NCBI GenBank assembly: GCA_002338605.1 | Contig: DDIP01000117.1 | Location: forward strand, 12,204 to 19,746 | Origin: Proteobacteria bacterium UBA1847 | GTDB lineage: Bacteria; Pseudomonadota; Gammaproteobacteria; Steroidobacterales; Woeseiaceae | Reading direction: 5' to 3' | Length of the DNA: 7,543 bases | The notes under the pieces: generated by a model | Told to the model about the DNA's origin: nothing | The model's database searches: none | The model's input: only the letters and a program-made list of their open reading frames with translations | Shown here: piece by piece, positions 1-5,861 of the stretch | Layout: each line of letters opens with the position of its first letter | Numbering within the stretch: position 1 is the stretch's first letter | Translations under genes and position numbers: made by a program

Positions 1-12
1 GGCGAAGCCTGA
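1..12 (+). CDS. Possible 3' end of motA/pomA-like stator gene (partial)
   Basis: The first four codons of the window read Gly-Glu-Ala-stop in frame 1, ending 18 bases before the motB-like gene. Genes of this stator family are almost always preceded by their MotA/PomA partner on the same strand, so these codons are probably its last residues. Only three amino acids are visible, so the call rests on gene order and not on sequence similarity. The stop codon sits in the loop of a perfect hairpin, described separately. Confidence 0.3.
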   Translation, partial: GEA

Positions 13-20
13 CGGCTTCG
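3..20 (+). other. Perfect 7-bp hairpin over the presumed motA stop codon
   Basis: Bases 3-9 (CGAAGCC) are the exact reverse complement of bases 14-20 (GGCTTCG). The four-base loop TGAC carries the in-frame TGA of the upstream gene. No T-run follows, so it is not a standard intrinsic terminator. It ends 10 bases before the motB start, which has no clear Shine-Dalgarno sequence. It may affect mRNA stability, coupling or the relative yield of the two stator proteins, but that is inference. Confidence 0.55.
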
Positions 21-30
21 TCTGCCGCTC

Positions 31-903
31 ATGTCTGACGCACCTCCGAAAAAACAGGAAGCAGCCGGCGTGCCGGCGTGGGTCATGACCTTCGCCGACC
101 TGATGACGCTATTGATGTGCTTCTTCGTCCTGCTGCTCGCGTTCTCGGAAATGGATGCCGCCAAGTTCAAGCAACTCTCCGGTTCGATGAAGGATGCCTT
201 TGGTGTCCAGGCCGAGGTCGAGGTGCGGACGATTCCGAAAGGCACCAGTGTCGTCGCGCAGGAATTCAGTCCGGGAAAACCTGACCCATCCGCCATCAAC
301 ACCGTGCGGCAATTCACCATCGACTCCAACCGCAACACGCTCGACGCACTCGACCGGGAACTCAAGGAGATTGAGGAAACGCGTGACCATGCACGCCGCC
401 TGCGAATCGCGCTCAAGGAAGAAATCAAGGCCGGCAGTGTGGCGATCCAGACCGAGGGTATGAAAGTCATCGTGCACATTCTCGAGAACGCGTCGTTCGA
501 GTCCGGGTACGCCGACGTTCGTCCGGACTTCATCCCGGTGCTGACCAAGATTGCGGGCCTGATCGACAACAACAGCGGTGAGGTCACGGTTTCCGGGCAT
601 ACCGATAACGTGCCCATTCGTAACGCACGCTTTCGGTCCAACTGGGACTTATCGACATCGAGAGCCGTGTCGGTTGCGCACGAATTACTCCGAGTGTCCG
701 ATCTGGATCCGGTCAATGTCATGGTGACAGGCCATGCTGACACTCGCCCGCGTTCACCCAATGACAGCGATGAGAATCGCGCCCGCAATCGCCGCGTCGA
801 CATCAGCATCGTGCGCGGCCGGGAAATCGACAAGTTTCGAACGATGAGTATCGCCCGGGCGGCCGAACTCGAACAGAACGAGGAACCCAGCAATGACCAA
901 TAG
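31..903 (+). CDS. motB: Flagellar stator protein, MotB/PomB/MotD family
   Basis: This is the B subunit of the flagellar stator, which pairs with MotA/PomA in the inner membrane and anchors to peptidoglycan. A short cytoplasmic N-terminus leads into one membrane segment (about residues 17-38, WVMTFADLMTLLMCFFVLLL). Asp23 is in the place of the essential ion-binding aspartate (Asp32 of E. coli MotB, Asp24 of PomB). The plug and linker region, with IPKGTS and AQEFSPGKPDP at about 68-86, resembles Vibrio PomB and polar-flagellum MotD more than E. coli MotB. A helical linker (about 100-135) is followed by an OmpA-type peptidoglycan-binding domain (about 145-262) with TDNVP at 191-195, RSNWDLS at 202-208 and NRARNRRVDI at 249-258. 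The length of 290 residues is normal. The ATG at 31 lies just before the conserved N-terminus and lacks a clear ribosome-binding site, so translation is probably coupled to the upstream gene. Whether it uses sodium or protons cannot be decided from this subunit alone. Confidence 0.95.
   Translation: MSDAPPKKQEAAGVPAWVMTFADLMTLLMCFFVLLLAFSEMDAAKFKQLSGSMKDAFGVQAEVEVRTIPKGTSVVAQEFSPGKPDPSAINTVRQFTIDSNRNTLDALDRELKEIEETRDHARRLRIALKEEIKAGSVAIQTEGMKVIVHILENASFESGYADVRPDFIPVLTKIAGLIDNNSGEVTVSGHTDNVPIRNARFRSNWDLSTSRAVSVAHELLRVSDLDPVNVMVTGHADTRPRSPNDSDENRARNRRVDISIVRGREIDKFRTMSIARAAELEQNEEPSNDQ
881..885 (+). promoter_or_regulatory. Ribosome-binding site for the PilZ gene inside motB
   Basis: AGGAA lies 7 bases before the ATG at 893, within the last codons of motB. 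It supports ATG 893 as the start and indicates that the PilZ protein is translated from the motB message. Confidence 0.6.
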
Positions 904-1507
904 TCTCGAGAACAGGCGATCATTTCGCGTCAGCGAGGCAGTTTATTTAAAGTATGAAAAGCTGACCGAAGATGAATTCAAGGCCGGAATCGACCATCGC
1001 AATCTGCGTCTCGGCAAGAATGACGGCGCGCAGTCGAAGCTCGTCGATATAGAAGCTCGACTCAGCGAAGCGATGTTCCTGCTGAATGGCGAAAACGCTG
1101 CAATGGGTCGTTGCATGACGCTGTTTAATGACAAGTTGAATGTGGTGATCGAGCAGTTGCCGGGGCTTCGAAAAAGCAAGGCCAGTCTCGCGCAATCGCC
1201 TCCGCAAATTTGCGACGTCGGGGCCGACGGTATGGTGTTCTCATCCCAGGAGGCGCTTTCGCTTGATGACAAGCTGCACTTGCGATTCCTGCTCTCGGCA
1301 GACAATCGTTACGTCGAATGCTTCTGCAAGGTTATTCGACTGACTGACCCGCCGGCAACCGATCGCCCGGAACTAACGTTTGGCATTGCCGTCGAATTCG
1401 TCGATCTGCCAACGTCTCAGCGGGAGATACTGATTCAGCACATGTTCAATCGAGAGTCGCAGACTTTGCGGATGCGCCGCCTCGAACTGGACGCTGCCGA
1501 GACCTGA
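893..1507 (+). CDS. Atypical PilZ-domain protein, probable c-di-GMP-linked regulator
   Basis: This 204-residue soluble protein has split PilZ features. An RxxxR-type arginine motif (RRSFR, residues 8-12) is at the N-terminus. A mainly helical stretch follows (about 25-95), with possible heptad spacing around 50-90. A beta-rich PilZ core comes next (about 103-185), in which DVGADG (108-113) stands for the usual (D/N)xSxxG and GIAVEFVDL (164-172) is a typical late strand. The serine of the second motif is glycine. The arrangement recalls the tetrameric atypical PilZ (tPilZ) type described from Xanthomonas, where helices are inserted in the fold and c-di-GMP binding may be weak or absent. The start overlaps motB by 11 bases with a good ribosome-binding site, so the two are made together. 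From this context I infer an action on stator output or motility. PilZ membership is fairly secure; ligand binding is uncertain. Confidence 0.82.
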   Translation: MTNSLENRRSFRVSEAVYLKYEKLTEDEFKAGIDHRNLRLGKNDGAQSKLVDIEARLSEAMFLLNGENAAMGRCMTLFNDKLNVVIEQLPGLRKSKASLAQSPPQICDVGADGMVFSSQEALSLDDKLHLRFLLSADNRYVECFCKVIRLTDPPATDRPELTFGIAVEFVDLPTSQREILIQHMFNRESQTLRMRRLELDAAET

Positions 1508-1531
1508 GTCCTGACACGTAGAAAAACGCGA
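1508..1531. other. Gap between convergent operons without a clear terminator
   Basis: Only 24 bases separate the PilZ stop from the stop of the HDOD gene on the other strand. CCTGA (1510-1514) and TCAGG (1532-1536) are complementary, but the 17-base loop makes the structure weak. A run of five A (five T on the - strand) is present without a strong stem before it. Both transcripts probably read into the opposing gene or end by Rho. Confidence 0.6.
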
Positions 1532-2374
1532 TCAGGCCAGCGACTGCTGCATGGTTTGCAGTTTTGCCCGATACGCGTCCATCACCCTCGACATACTGTT
1601 GTCTGACATTGCCAGCTTTTGACATGACAGGTCATTCTCGAACAGGACCTGCAGCTTCTGCTCGTTGCTGTCGAGCAGCATTTTCGCAACCCGTATGACG
1701 TCCACCAGGCTCGTCGGCGTGTCGATATCGTGATTTTGGTAGGTTTCGGGGTCGGTCGACTCGACCACTTCATCGGGAAAACCCCATGATTCGATAATGC
1801 ATTTGCTGACTTGCGGGTTCCATTCCTCGAGTACAAGACTCAGCGACTGCGGGTTGCCGAGGAATTCAGGAAATTCTTCGGCTTTGGTCAGAATGTAGAG
1901 CTTTCCGACTTCGTGCATGAGGCCGCAAAGAAAGGCCGTTTCCGAGTTCAGATGCGGCTGGGTGTCGGCGATCGCAAAAGCCATACTGGACAGCTTCATG
2001 CCGCGGGCCCAGACAGCTCTCAGGTGTTTGGCCGATTTGTCATTCTTGTCCGAACCGTAGAGTTGTTTCATCGCGAGCGACATCGCAGCATTGCGAACAA
2101 CTTCGAAACCGAGTCGCCCAATTGCACCGTCCAGCGTGTCAATTTTTACATTGGCGCGATTATAGAAGGCCGAATTTGCAAATACGAACAGGCGCGACAC
2201 CAGGACCGGATCAATACTCACCGCCTGGCTGATACGGCCGAAATCACAGTCATCTCGTTCCAGCATCCGACGAATTTTCATAACGACATCCGGCAGGGAC
2301 GGTAACGCAATGTCGCCATTGTCCAGCTCCAGCGCCAGCAGGCTTACAAATCGGAATTGATCACTCTTGTCCAT
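1532..2374 (-). CDS. HDOD-domain protein, last gene of the fliA operon
   Basis: HDOD domains are non-catalytic relatives of HD phosphohydrolases, found in bacterial signalling proteins. The domain covers about residues 20-215, opening with LPSLPDVVMKIRRML (24-38), followed by the typical DPVLVSRLFVFANSAFY block (55-71) and the LGFEVVRNAAMSLAM helix (88-102). The HD-like site reads LMHEVGKL (152-159), with Glu155 in place of the usual Asp. The earlier helix (WARGMKLSSMA, 122-132) has no histidine where HD enzymes carry a metal ligand, so catalysis is unlikely. The remaining 65 residues or so are helical and unrecognised. The total of 280 residues is usual for a stand-alone HDOD protein. The start is 3 bases after the DUF2802 stop, so the two are co-translated. 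The place in a sigma-28/flagellar placement operon suggests a role in motility or its signalling. The family is secure, the role is not. Confidence 0.88.
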   Translation of the reverse strand: MDKSDQFRFVSLLALELDNGDIALPSLPDVVMKIRRMLERDDCDFGRISQAVSIDPVLVSRLFVFANSAFYNRANVKIDTLDGAIGRLGFEVVRNAAMSLAMKQLYGSDKNDKSAKHLRAVWARGMKLSSMAFAIADTQPHLNSETAFLCGLMHEVGKLYILTKAEEFPEFLGNPQSLSLVLEEWNPQVSKCIIESWGFPDEVVESTDPETYQNHDIDTPTSLVDVIRVAKMLLDSNEQKLQVLFENDLSCQKLAMSDNSMSRVMDAYRAKLQTMQQSLA

Positions 2375-2377
2375 TGC

Positions 2378-2812
2378 TCAATGCGTCCTGCCCGTCGGCG
2401 CCGCGGCCTGTCCGTGGAGTTTCTGCATCAGGCGAGCCTCACCGATATTGAGACCACAGTTTTTTGTCAGATCGTCGATACTTGCACCGAGACGTGCCAT
2501 GCGAACCGCGTTTTCAATAGGCAGGCTGCGTTCAACCGATGGCGCATCCGGTTTGGACTTGTTCGTTTCGAGCGCCTGCAAGGCGCGGTGCAATTCACTG
2601 ATTCGTGCTTCAAGGCGAATGGCAATTTGCGCTTGCTCGCTGGGCTCGCCGTCCTTGCCGTCCTGCAGCGCAGTTCCGGTCGGACTCTTCCAGAATTCTT
2701 CGATTTCCCTGCAGCGATTTTCAAATCGTGCGAAAGACAGGCAGGCTAACGCCAGCATGATCGCGGTCGATCCAAGCAGCAGGTAAACGTAATGGGCTTC
2801 AAGGGTAATCAT
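2378..2812 (-). CDS. DUF2802 membrane-anchored protein
   Basis: This 144-residue protein has one N-terminal membrane helix (about residues 8-27, YVYLLLGSTAIMLALACLSF). A charged, probably coiled-coil stretch follows (about 60-84). The C-terminal DUF2802 domain (about 98-134) carries LPIENAVRMARLGAS and the helix-turn-helix-like DDLTKNCGLNIGEARLMQKLH. Proteins of this family usually sit at the end of the chemotaxis/flagellar gene block of polar flagellates, near cheW, and have no agreed function. Most of the protein should face the cytoplasm, but the sequence does not fix topology. Its ATG shares one base with the stop of the preceding small gene (TGATG), a typical re-initiation junction. Here it follows fliA with only one small gene between, instead of a set of che genes. 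Confidence 0.85.
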   Translation of the reverse strand: MITLEAHYVYLLLGSTAIMLALACLSFARFENRCREIEEFWKSPTGTALQDGKDGEPSEQAQIAIRLEARISELHRALQALETNKSKPDAPSVERSLPIENAVRMARLGASIDDLTKNCGLNIGEARLMQKLHGQAAAPTGRTH

Positions 2813-2994
2813 CAGACATGCTCATCTATGGTTGGTTTGTTCTCGTCGTCATCGTCGTGCCGATCCTCGGTCTCAGGTTTTCGACGGTCGTCCTTGTGGC
2901 GTTTCCCGGGTTCGCGATCTTTTTGTGCGGGCAGCACAGGTTTGACCGGGTAGGTTGGCCCAATGCGTCCGATTCCCGAGAACAGGTCCGACAT
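2812..2994 (-). CDS. Small highly charged protein between fliA and DUF2802 gene, function unknown
   Basis: I do not recognise this 60-residue protein. The first 22 residues (MSDLFSGIGRIGPTYPVKPV and on) are apolar with several prolines. The rest is almost all charged or polar, with a basic block (KRHKDDRRK, 31-39) and an acidic run (DDDDE, 47-51), and looks disordered. There is no signal peptide or membrane helix. The ATG at 2994 is preceded by GGGAGG with 8-base spacing, the best ribosome-binding site in the operon. A GTG at 3012 in the same frame overlaps the fliA stop as GTGA and would give 66 residues, but it would place that ribosome-binding site inside the gene, so I prefer the ATG. Tight packing on both sides and the strong ribosome-binding site argue that it is translated. 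A short motif-bearing partner of a flagellar protein is possible but unproven. Confidence 0.6.
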   Translation of the reverse strand: MSDLFSGIGRIGPTYPVKPVLPAQKDREPGKRHKDDRRKPETEDRHDDDDENKPTIDEHV

Positions 2995-3002
2995 CTCGAA
3001 TT

Positions 3003-3008
3003 CCTCCC
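3003..3008 (-). promoter_or_regulatory. Strong ribosome-binding site deciding the start of the small charged gene
   Basis: On the - strand these bases read GGGAGG, 8 bases before the ATG at 2994. The site lies at the fliA stop codon and downstream of an alternative in-frame GTG at 3012, so it favours the ATG over the GTG. Confidence 0.65.
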
Positions 3009-3728
3009 TCACCAGCGTGCAGCCGCCGCACGCAAGCGCATGACAGCCTGGCCGTGAATCTGGCAGACACGGGACTCGGATACATCGAGGACCGCTCCGA
3101 TTTCTTTCATGTTCAGTTCCTGCTCGTAATAGAGTGACAGCACCAGGCGCTCGCGCTCCGGCAATTTGTCAATCGACGCAGCGAGCTGCTCGCGAAACTG
3201 AGCCTGGTACAATTCTTCATCCGGACGCGGCGTATCCGACGACGGTGGCTTGCGCTGCAGTGTTGGCTCTTCCAGGGTTTCTTCAAAGCTGAACAGTCGG
3301 CTGCAGGCACTATCGGAGAGAATCCTGTAGTACTCGTCGATTGAGATGCCAAGGCGTTCCGCAACATCCTCCGGAGTTGCCGCCTCGCCGGTTTCACCTT
3401 CGATTTCGTTGATTGCCTCGGTTACACGCCGATACTTGTGGTGCACAGACCGCGGCGTCCAGTCGTGTTTGCGAATGTCATCGAGCATCGCGCCACGAAT
3501 TCGAATCCCGGCATAGGTTTCAAAGCTGGCACCGCGGGATGCGTCGAAGTTGCTCGCCGCCTCCAGCAACCCGACCATGCCCGATTGCGTCAGATCGTTG
3601 ACGTCAACCGTTGATGGCAGCCGTGCCGCCAGGTGATGTGCAATTCGTTTGACCAGTTCAACGTGCTGTGTCACCAGGTCATTGCTGGAATAACTGCTGC
3701 TCGCGGCCAGATTCGTGTAGGTATTCAT
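3009..3728 (-). CDS. fliA: Flagellar sigma factor sigma-28
   Basis: FliA directs RNA polymerase to late flagellar genes such as flagellin and motility genes, and is normally held in check by the anti-sigma factor FlgM. The 239 residues match the family length. Region 2 spans about 18-95, with DLTQSGMVGLLEA (45-57) and the promoter-melting/-10 segment SFETYAGIRIRGAMLDDIR (68-86) followed by DWTPRSV (89-95). Region 3 covers about 97-150. Region 4 covers about 180-236, with LPERERLVLSLYY (189-201) and the -35-binding helix-turn-helix NMKEIGAVLDVSESRVCQIH (206-225). The start overlaps the flhG stop as ATGA, and GAGG and AAGG sequences lie 9 and 4 bases upstream. It therefore depends on the flhF-flhG message. 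The next genes are not cheY and cheZ, which is unusual for this kind of cluster. Confidence 0.97.
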   Translation of the reverse strand: MNTYTNLAASSSYSSNDLVTQHVELVKRIAHHLAARLPSTVDVNDLTQSGMVGLLEAASNFDASRGASFETYAGIRIRGAMLDDIRKHDWTPRSVHHKYRRVTEAINEIEGETGEAATPEDVAERLGISIDEYYRILSDSACSRLFSFEETLEEPTLQRKPPSSDTPRPDEELYQAQFREQLAASIDKLPERERLVLSLYYEQELNMKEIGAVLDVSESRVCQIHGQAVMRLRAAAARW

Positions 3729-4600
3729 GCGACCTTACCTCGCCGGTTCGAATCGGCCATCAATAGACGTTCGAAAAAGAATTCGATGCCGCCACTTGCC
3801 TCGCGTGCGAGCGGCAACGCATCAATACCGGCGGCCAGCGCCTGGAATGCCTGGCCGGAGTCGCTGCGCGGGTACGCCTCAACCACGGCTCGTTGTTCCT
3901 GAACCGCCTTTTTGAGGTAGCGATCCTCCGGAATGTCCCCGGCGTGACGCAGTACAACATCAAGGTAGTGATCGGTCACGCGCGACAGCTTCTGAAACAG
4001 GTGCTTGCCCTCCGCAGTGTTGCGTGTCTGGTTGCTGACAACCTGGAAATGAGTAATTCCGTAGTTCTGACTGAAAACCTTGATCAAAGCGTAGGCGTCG
4101 GTCAATGAAGCGGGTTCGTCGTGAACGACAACGATCGGGTGCTGCGCTGCCTGGACGAAACGTGCAACTTTCGGCGAGATACCGGCTGCTGTATCGACAA
4201 TCAGAATATCCGGCTGATTGGACAGCGCACTGAAAGCCTGGATGATGCCAACTTGTGCGGCGACCGGCAGATCGGTCATCGAAAAACTGCCGGACGATGC
4301 GGGCACGATACGAATGCCATTCGGTCCGCCAAGAATTGTGCTCGGCAGATCGGCTTCACCAGAAACCACGTGCGACAGATTGAACAGTGGCTGCAAACCC
4401 AACAAGACGTCAACATTCGCAAGACTCATGTCGGCATCAAGCAAGCATGTGTTACGGCCGCGGCCGCCGAGTGCGACAGCCAGGTTTGTCGCAACATTGG
4501 TTTTGCCAACACCGCCTTTACCACTGCAGACCGCGAGCACTTTCGCCGGCTTGCGCTTCATCCTGCGCTGCAGGCCCGATATTTGAGTTTCGTTAGGCAT
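3725..4600 (-). CDS. flhG: Flagellar number regulator FlhG (FleN), MinD/ParA-like ATPase
   Basis: FlhG limits the number of polar flagella. It works with FlhF and, in Pseudomonas and Vibrio, antagonises the master regulator FleQ/FlrA. From the ATG at 4600 the protein has 291 residues, normal for the family. The deviant Walker A motif GKGGVGKT is at 27-34, LLDADMSLANVDVLLGL at 53-69, and the Walker B/switch region LIVDTAAGIS at 133-142. The C-terminal helices that would bind the membrane are less clear. The N-terminal TQISGLQ (5-11) resembles a weakened form of the DQAxxLR motif by which FlhG stimulates FlhF GTPase. The frame stays open 49 codons further upstream, but that part lies inside flhF and has no family similarity. 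The ATG at 4600 overlaps the end of flhF by 8 bases, so translation is coupled. Confidence 0.95.
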   Translation of the reverse strand: MPNETQISGLQRRMKRKPAKVLAVCSGKGGVGKTNVATNLAVALGGRGRNTCLLDADMSLANVDVLLGLQPLFNLSHVVSGEADLPSTILGGPNGIRIVPASSGSFSMTDLPVAAQVGIIQAFSALSNQPDILIVDTAAGISPKVARFVQAAQHPIVVVHDEPASLTDAYALIKVFSQNYGITHFQVVSNQTRNTAEGKHLFQKLSRVTDHYLDVVLRHAGDIPEDRYLKKAVQEQRAVVEAYPRSDSGQAFQALAAGIDALPLAREASGGIEFFFERLLMADSNRRGKVA

Positions 4601-5861
4601 TGGCGACGCTCTGTTGTGAGTATTTTTCGGCCATCGTGCGTTCATCGACGCATGCACGACTTGATTCAAGGCAATCGATCGCCTGGTTGACGAGCCAGAG
4701 TTTTTTCCGGGCGGCGCCGTGCAGGTCATCGGGAATACGCTGTCCATCGGAAAAGAAAGCGGCGGGTAGATCGTTTCGGATCAGCGTGCTCATGATGCAT
4801 CCGAGTTGTGCCGCTTCATCGATCTTGGTCACGATGCAACCTTCAAGTGGCACCTTGTTGAACTCGCGAACTGTTTCGTCGAGTGCTGCCTCCTGAGTGG
4901 CGGCCGACAACGTGAGATAGAAACGTACCCGGTCGGCGTTACGCCCGTACGCCGCCAGTGCGCTTGACAGGTCCCGATCGCGCTGACTGCGCCCTTCCGT
5001 ATCGATCAGCACCAGCTTCTTGTTGCGTAGTTTGTCCAGTGTTTCAGACAGCTCGTCAAAACTGGCGGCGGAATACACCTTGGCACCGATAATGTTGGCA
5101 AATGCTGCGAGGTGTTCCTTTGCACCGATCCGGTAGGAATCCGCACTGACCAGCGCGATGTCGTCAGACCAGTTGTTCATTGCAAACTGGGCCGCTATTT
5201 TTGCGATGGTCGTCGTTTTGCCAACTCCCGTCGGACCGATCAATGCAATCGTGCCACCCTCTTCGAGCAGGTTGCTGTCAACGACCGGCAACAGGGTCGC
5301 CAAAGCGGATAACGGCGTTGTCCAGAGGTTCTTGAGCTCGGTCATCGGCTCCAGGCGATTGACGAGCGTGTTCGCGACATCCGGCGCCAGCCCAAGACGA
5401 GCCATGTTTCTGAGAACCTGGGCACGCATCGGGAAACGCCGTGAGCTGTCTTTCCAGAGCAAACCGGACAGCTGCGTTTCCAGCAAGCCACGCATCGATG
5501 CAATTTCGGATTGCATGTCCGCAAGTGCAAGCGACTGTGACGCACTCTCGGCCGAATCGTCGAGACGTGGCACCGGCGTCGGTTGAATGTCCGCTGATAT
5601 CACTTCACGGGCAGGTTCAGTTTGGGCTACATCGTCTTCCGCGATGCTCGCAAATGTGTCGCCGTTGAGCTGTGTATCAGTCCCGGGCGCGTCGCCCAGC
5701 GCATGCCGCACCAACGCCTCGTCATAGTCAATGGCTGCAATGACTTCAATGCCGTCTGCGACGCGACGGTTGGACAGTATGACCGCGTCGGGCCCCTGAT
5801 CCTCACGCACGCGACGCAATACTTGCCGCATGTCCTTGTCCAGATATCGTTTGATTTTCAC
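4593..5861 (-). CDS. flhF: Polar flagellum placement GTPase FlhF (SRP family)
   Basis: FlhF marks the pole where the flagellum is built. It is a signal-recognition-type GTPase that dimerises at the membrane. The basic domain starts with MKIKRYLDKDMRQVLRRV and contains GPDAVILSNRRV (23-34). A variable, acidic and proline-bearing linker occupies about 55-115, the helical N domain about 140-200, and the G domain 205 to about 400. GTPase motifs are P-loop GPTGVGKTT (209-217), SADSYRIGAKEHL (239-251), G3 DTEGR (287-291), G4 TKID (345-348) and G5 SDGQ (371-374). The G3 alanine of SRP GTPases is Glu289 here. The length of 422 is within the family range. The start is GTG at 5861, chosen because AGAGGA lies 6 bases upstream and the conserved N-terminus begins there. 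An 86-base gap separates it from flhA, the only real gap in this unit. Confidence 0.96.
   Translation of the reverse strand: MKIKRYLDKDMRQVLRRVREDQGPDAVILSNRRVADGIEVIAAIDYDEALVRHALGDAPGTDTQLNGDTFASIAEDDVAQTEPAREVISADIQPTPVPRLDDSAESASQSLALADMQSEIASMRGLLETQLSGLLWKDSSRRFPMRAQVLRNMARLGLAPDVANTLVNRLEPMTELKNLWTTPLSALATLLPVVDSNLLEEGGTIALIGPTGVGKTTTIAKIAAQFAMNNWSDDIALVSADSYRIGAKEHLAAFANIIGAKVYSAASFDELSETLDKLRNKKLVLIDTEGRSQRDRDLSSALAAYGRNADRVRFYLTLSAATQEAALDETVREFNKVPLEGCIVTKIDEAAQLGCIMSTLIRNDLPAAFFSDGQRIPDDLHGAARKKLWLVNQAIDCLESSRACVDERTMAEKYSQQSVANA

Noticed and set aside
109..600. Long open frame on the - strand opposite motB
   Set aside because: It is a shadow of a well-recognised gene, with no family features and no ribosome-binding site context.
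948..972. Sigma-28-like TAAAG and CCGA elements in the AT-richer start of the PilZ gene
   Set aside because: The spacing is about two bases short, the -10 part is poor, and the site is inside the gene with no downstream + strand gene.
1087..1102. Sigma-54-like GG-N10-GC site on the + strand
   Set aside because: It has three mismatches to the consensus, lies inside the PilZ gene, and has no co-directional gene start downstream.
1547..1565. Hairpin CTGCA/TGCAG followed by four T on the + strand as a terminator for the PilZ operon
   Set aside because: A 5-bp stem and four T within the HDOD coding region are too weak to call; chance is likely.
2482..2499. Sigma-54-like site on the - strand (TGGCACG then GTGCAA) upstream of the HDOD gene
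   Set aside because: The spacing between GG and GC is 11 instead of the strict 10, and it sits within coding sequence of a tightly coupled operon.
4601..4747. Upstream extension of flhG by 49 codons
   Set aside because: The extension lies inside flhF, has no similarity to FlhG proteins, and the ATG at 4600 gives a normal N-terminus.
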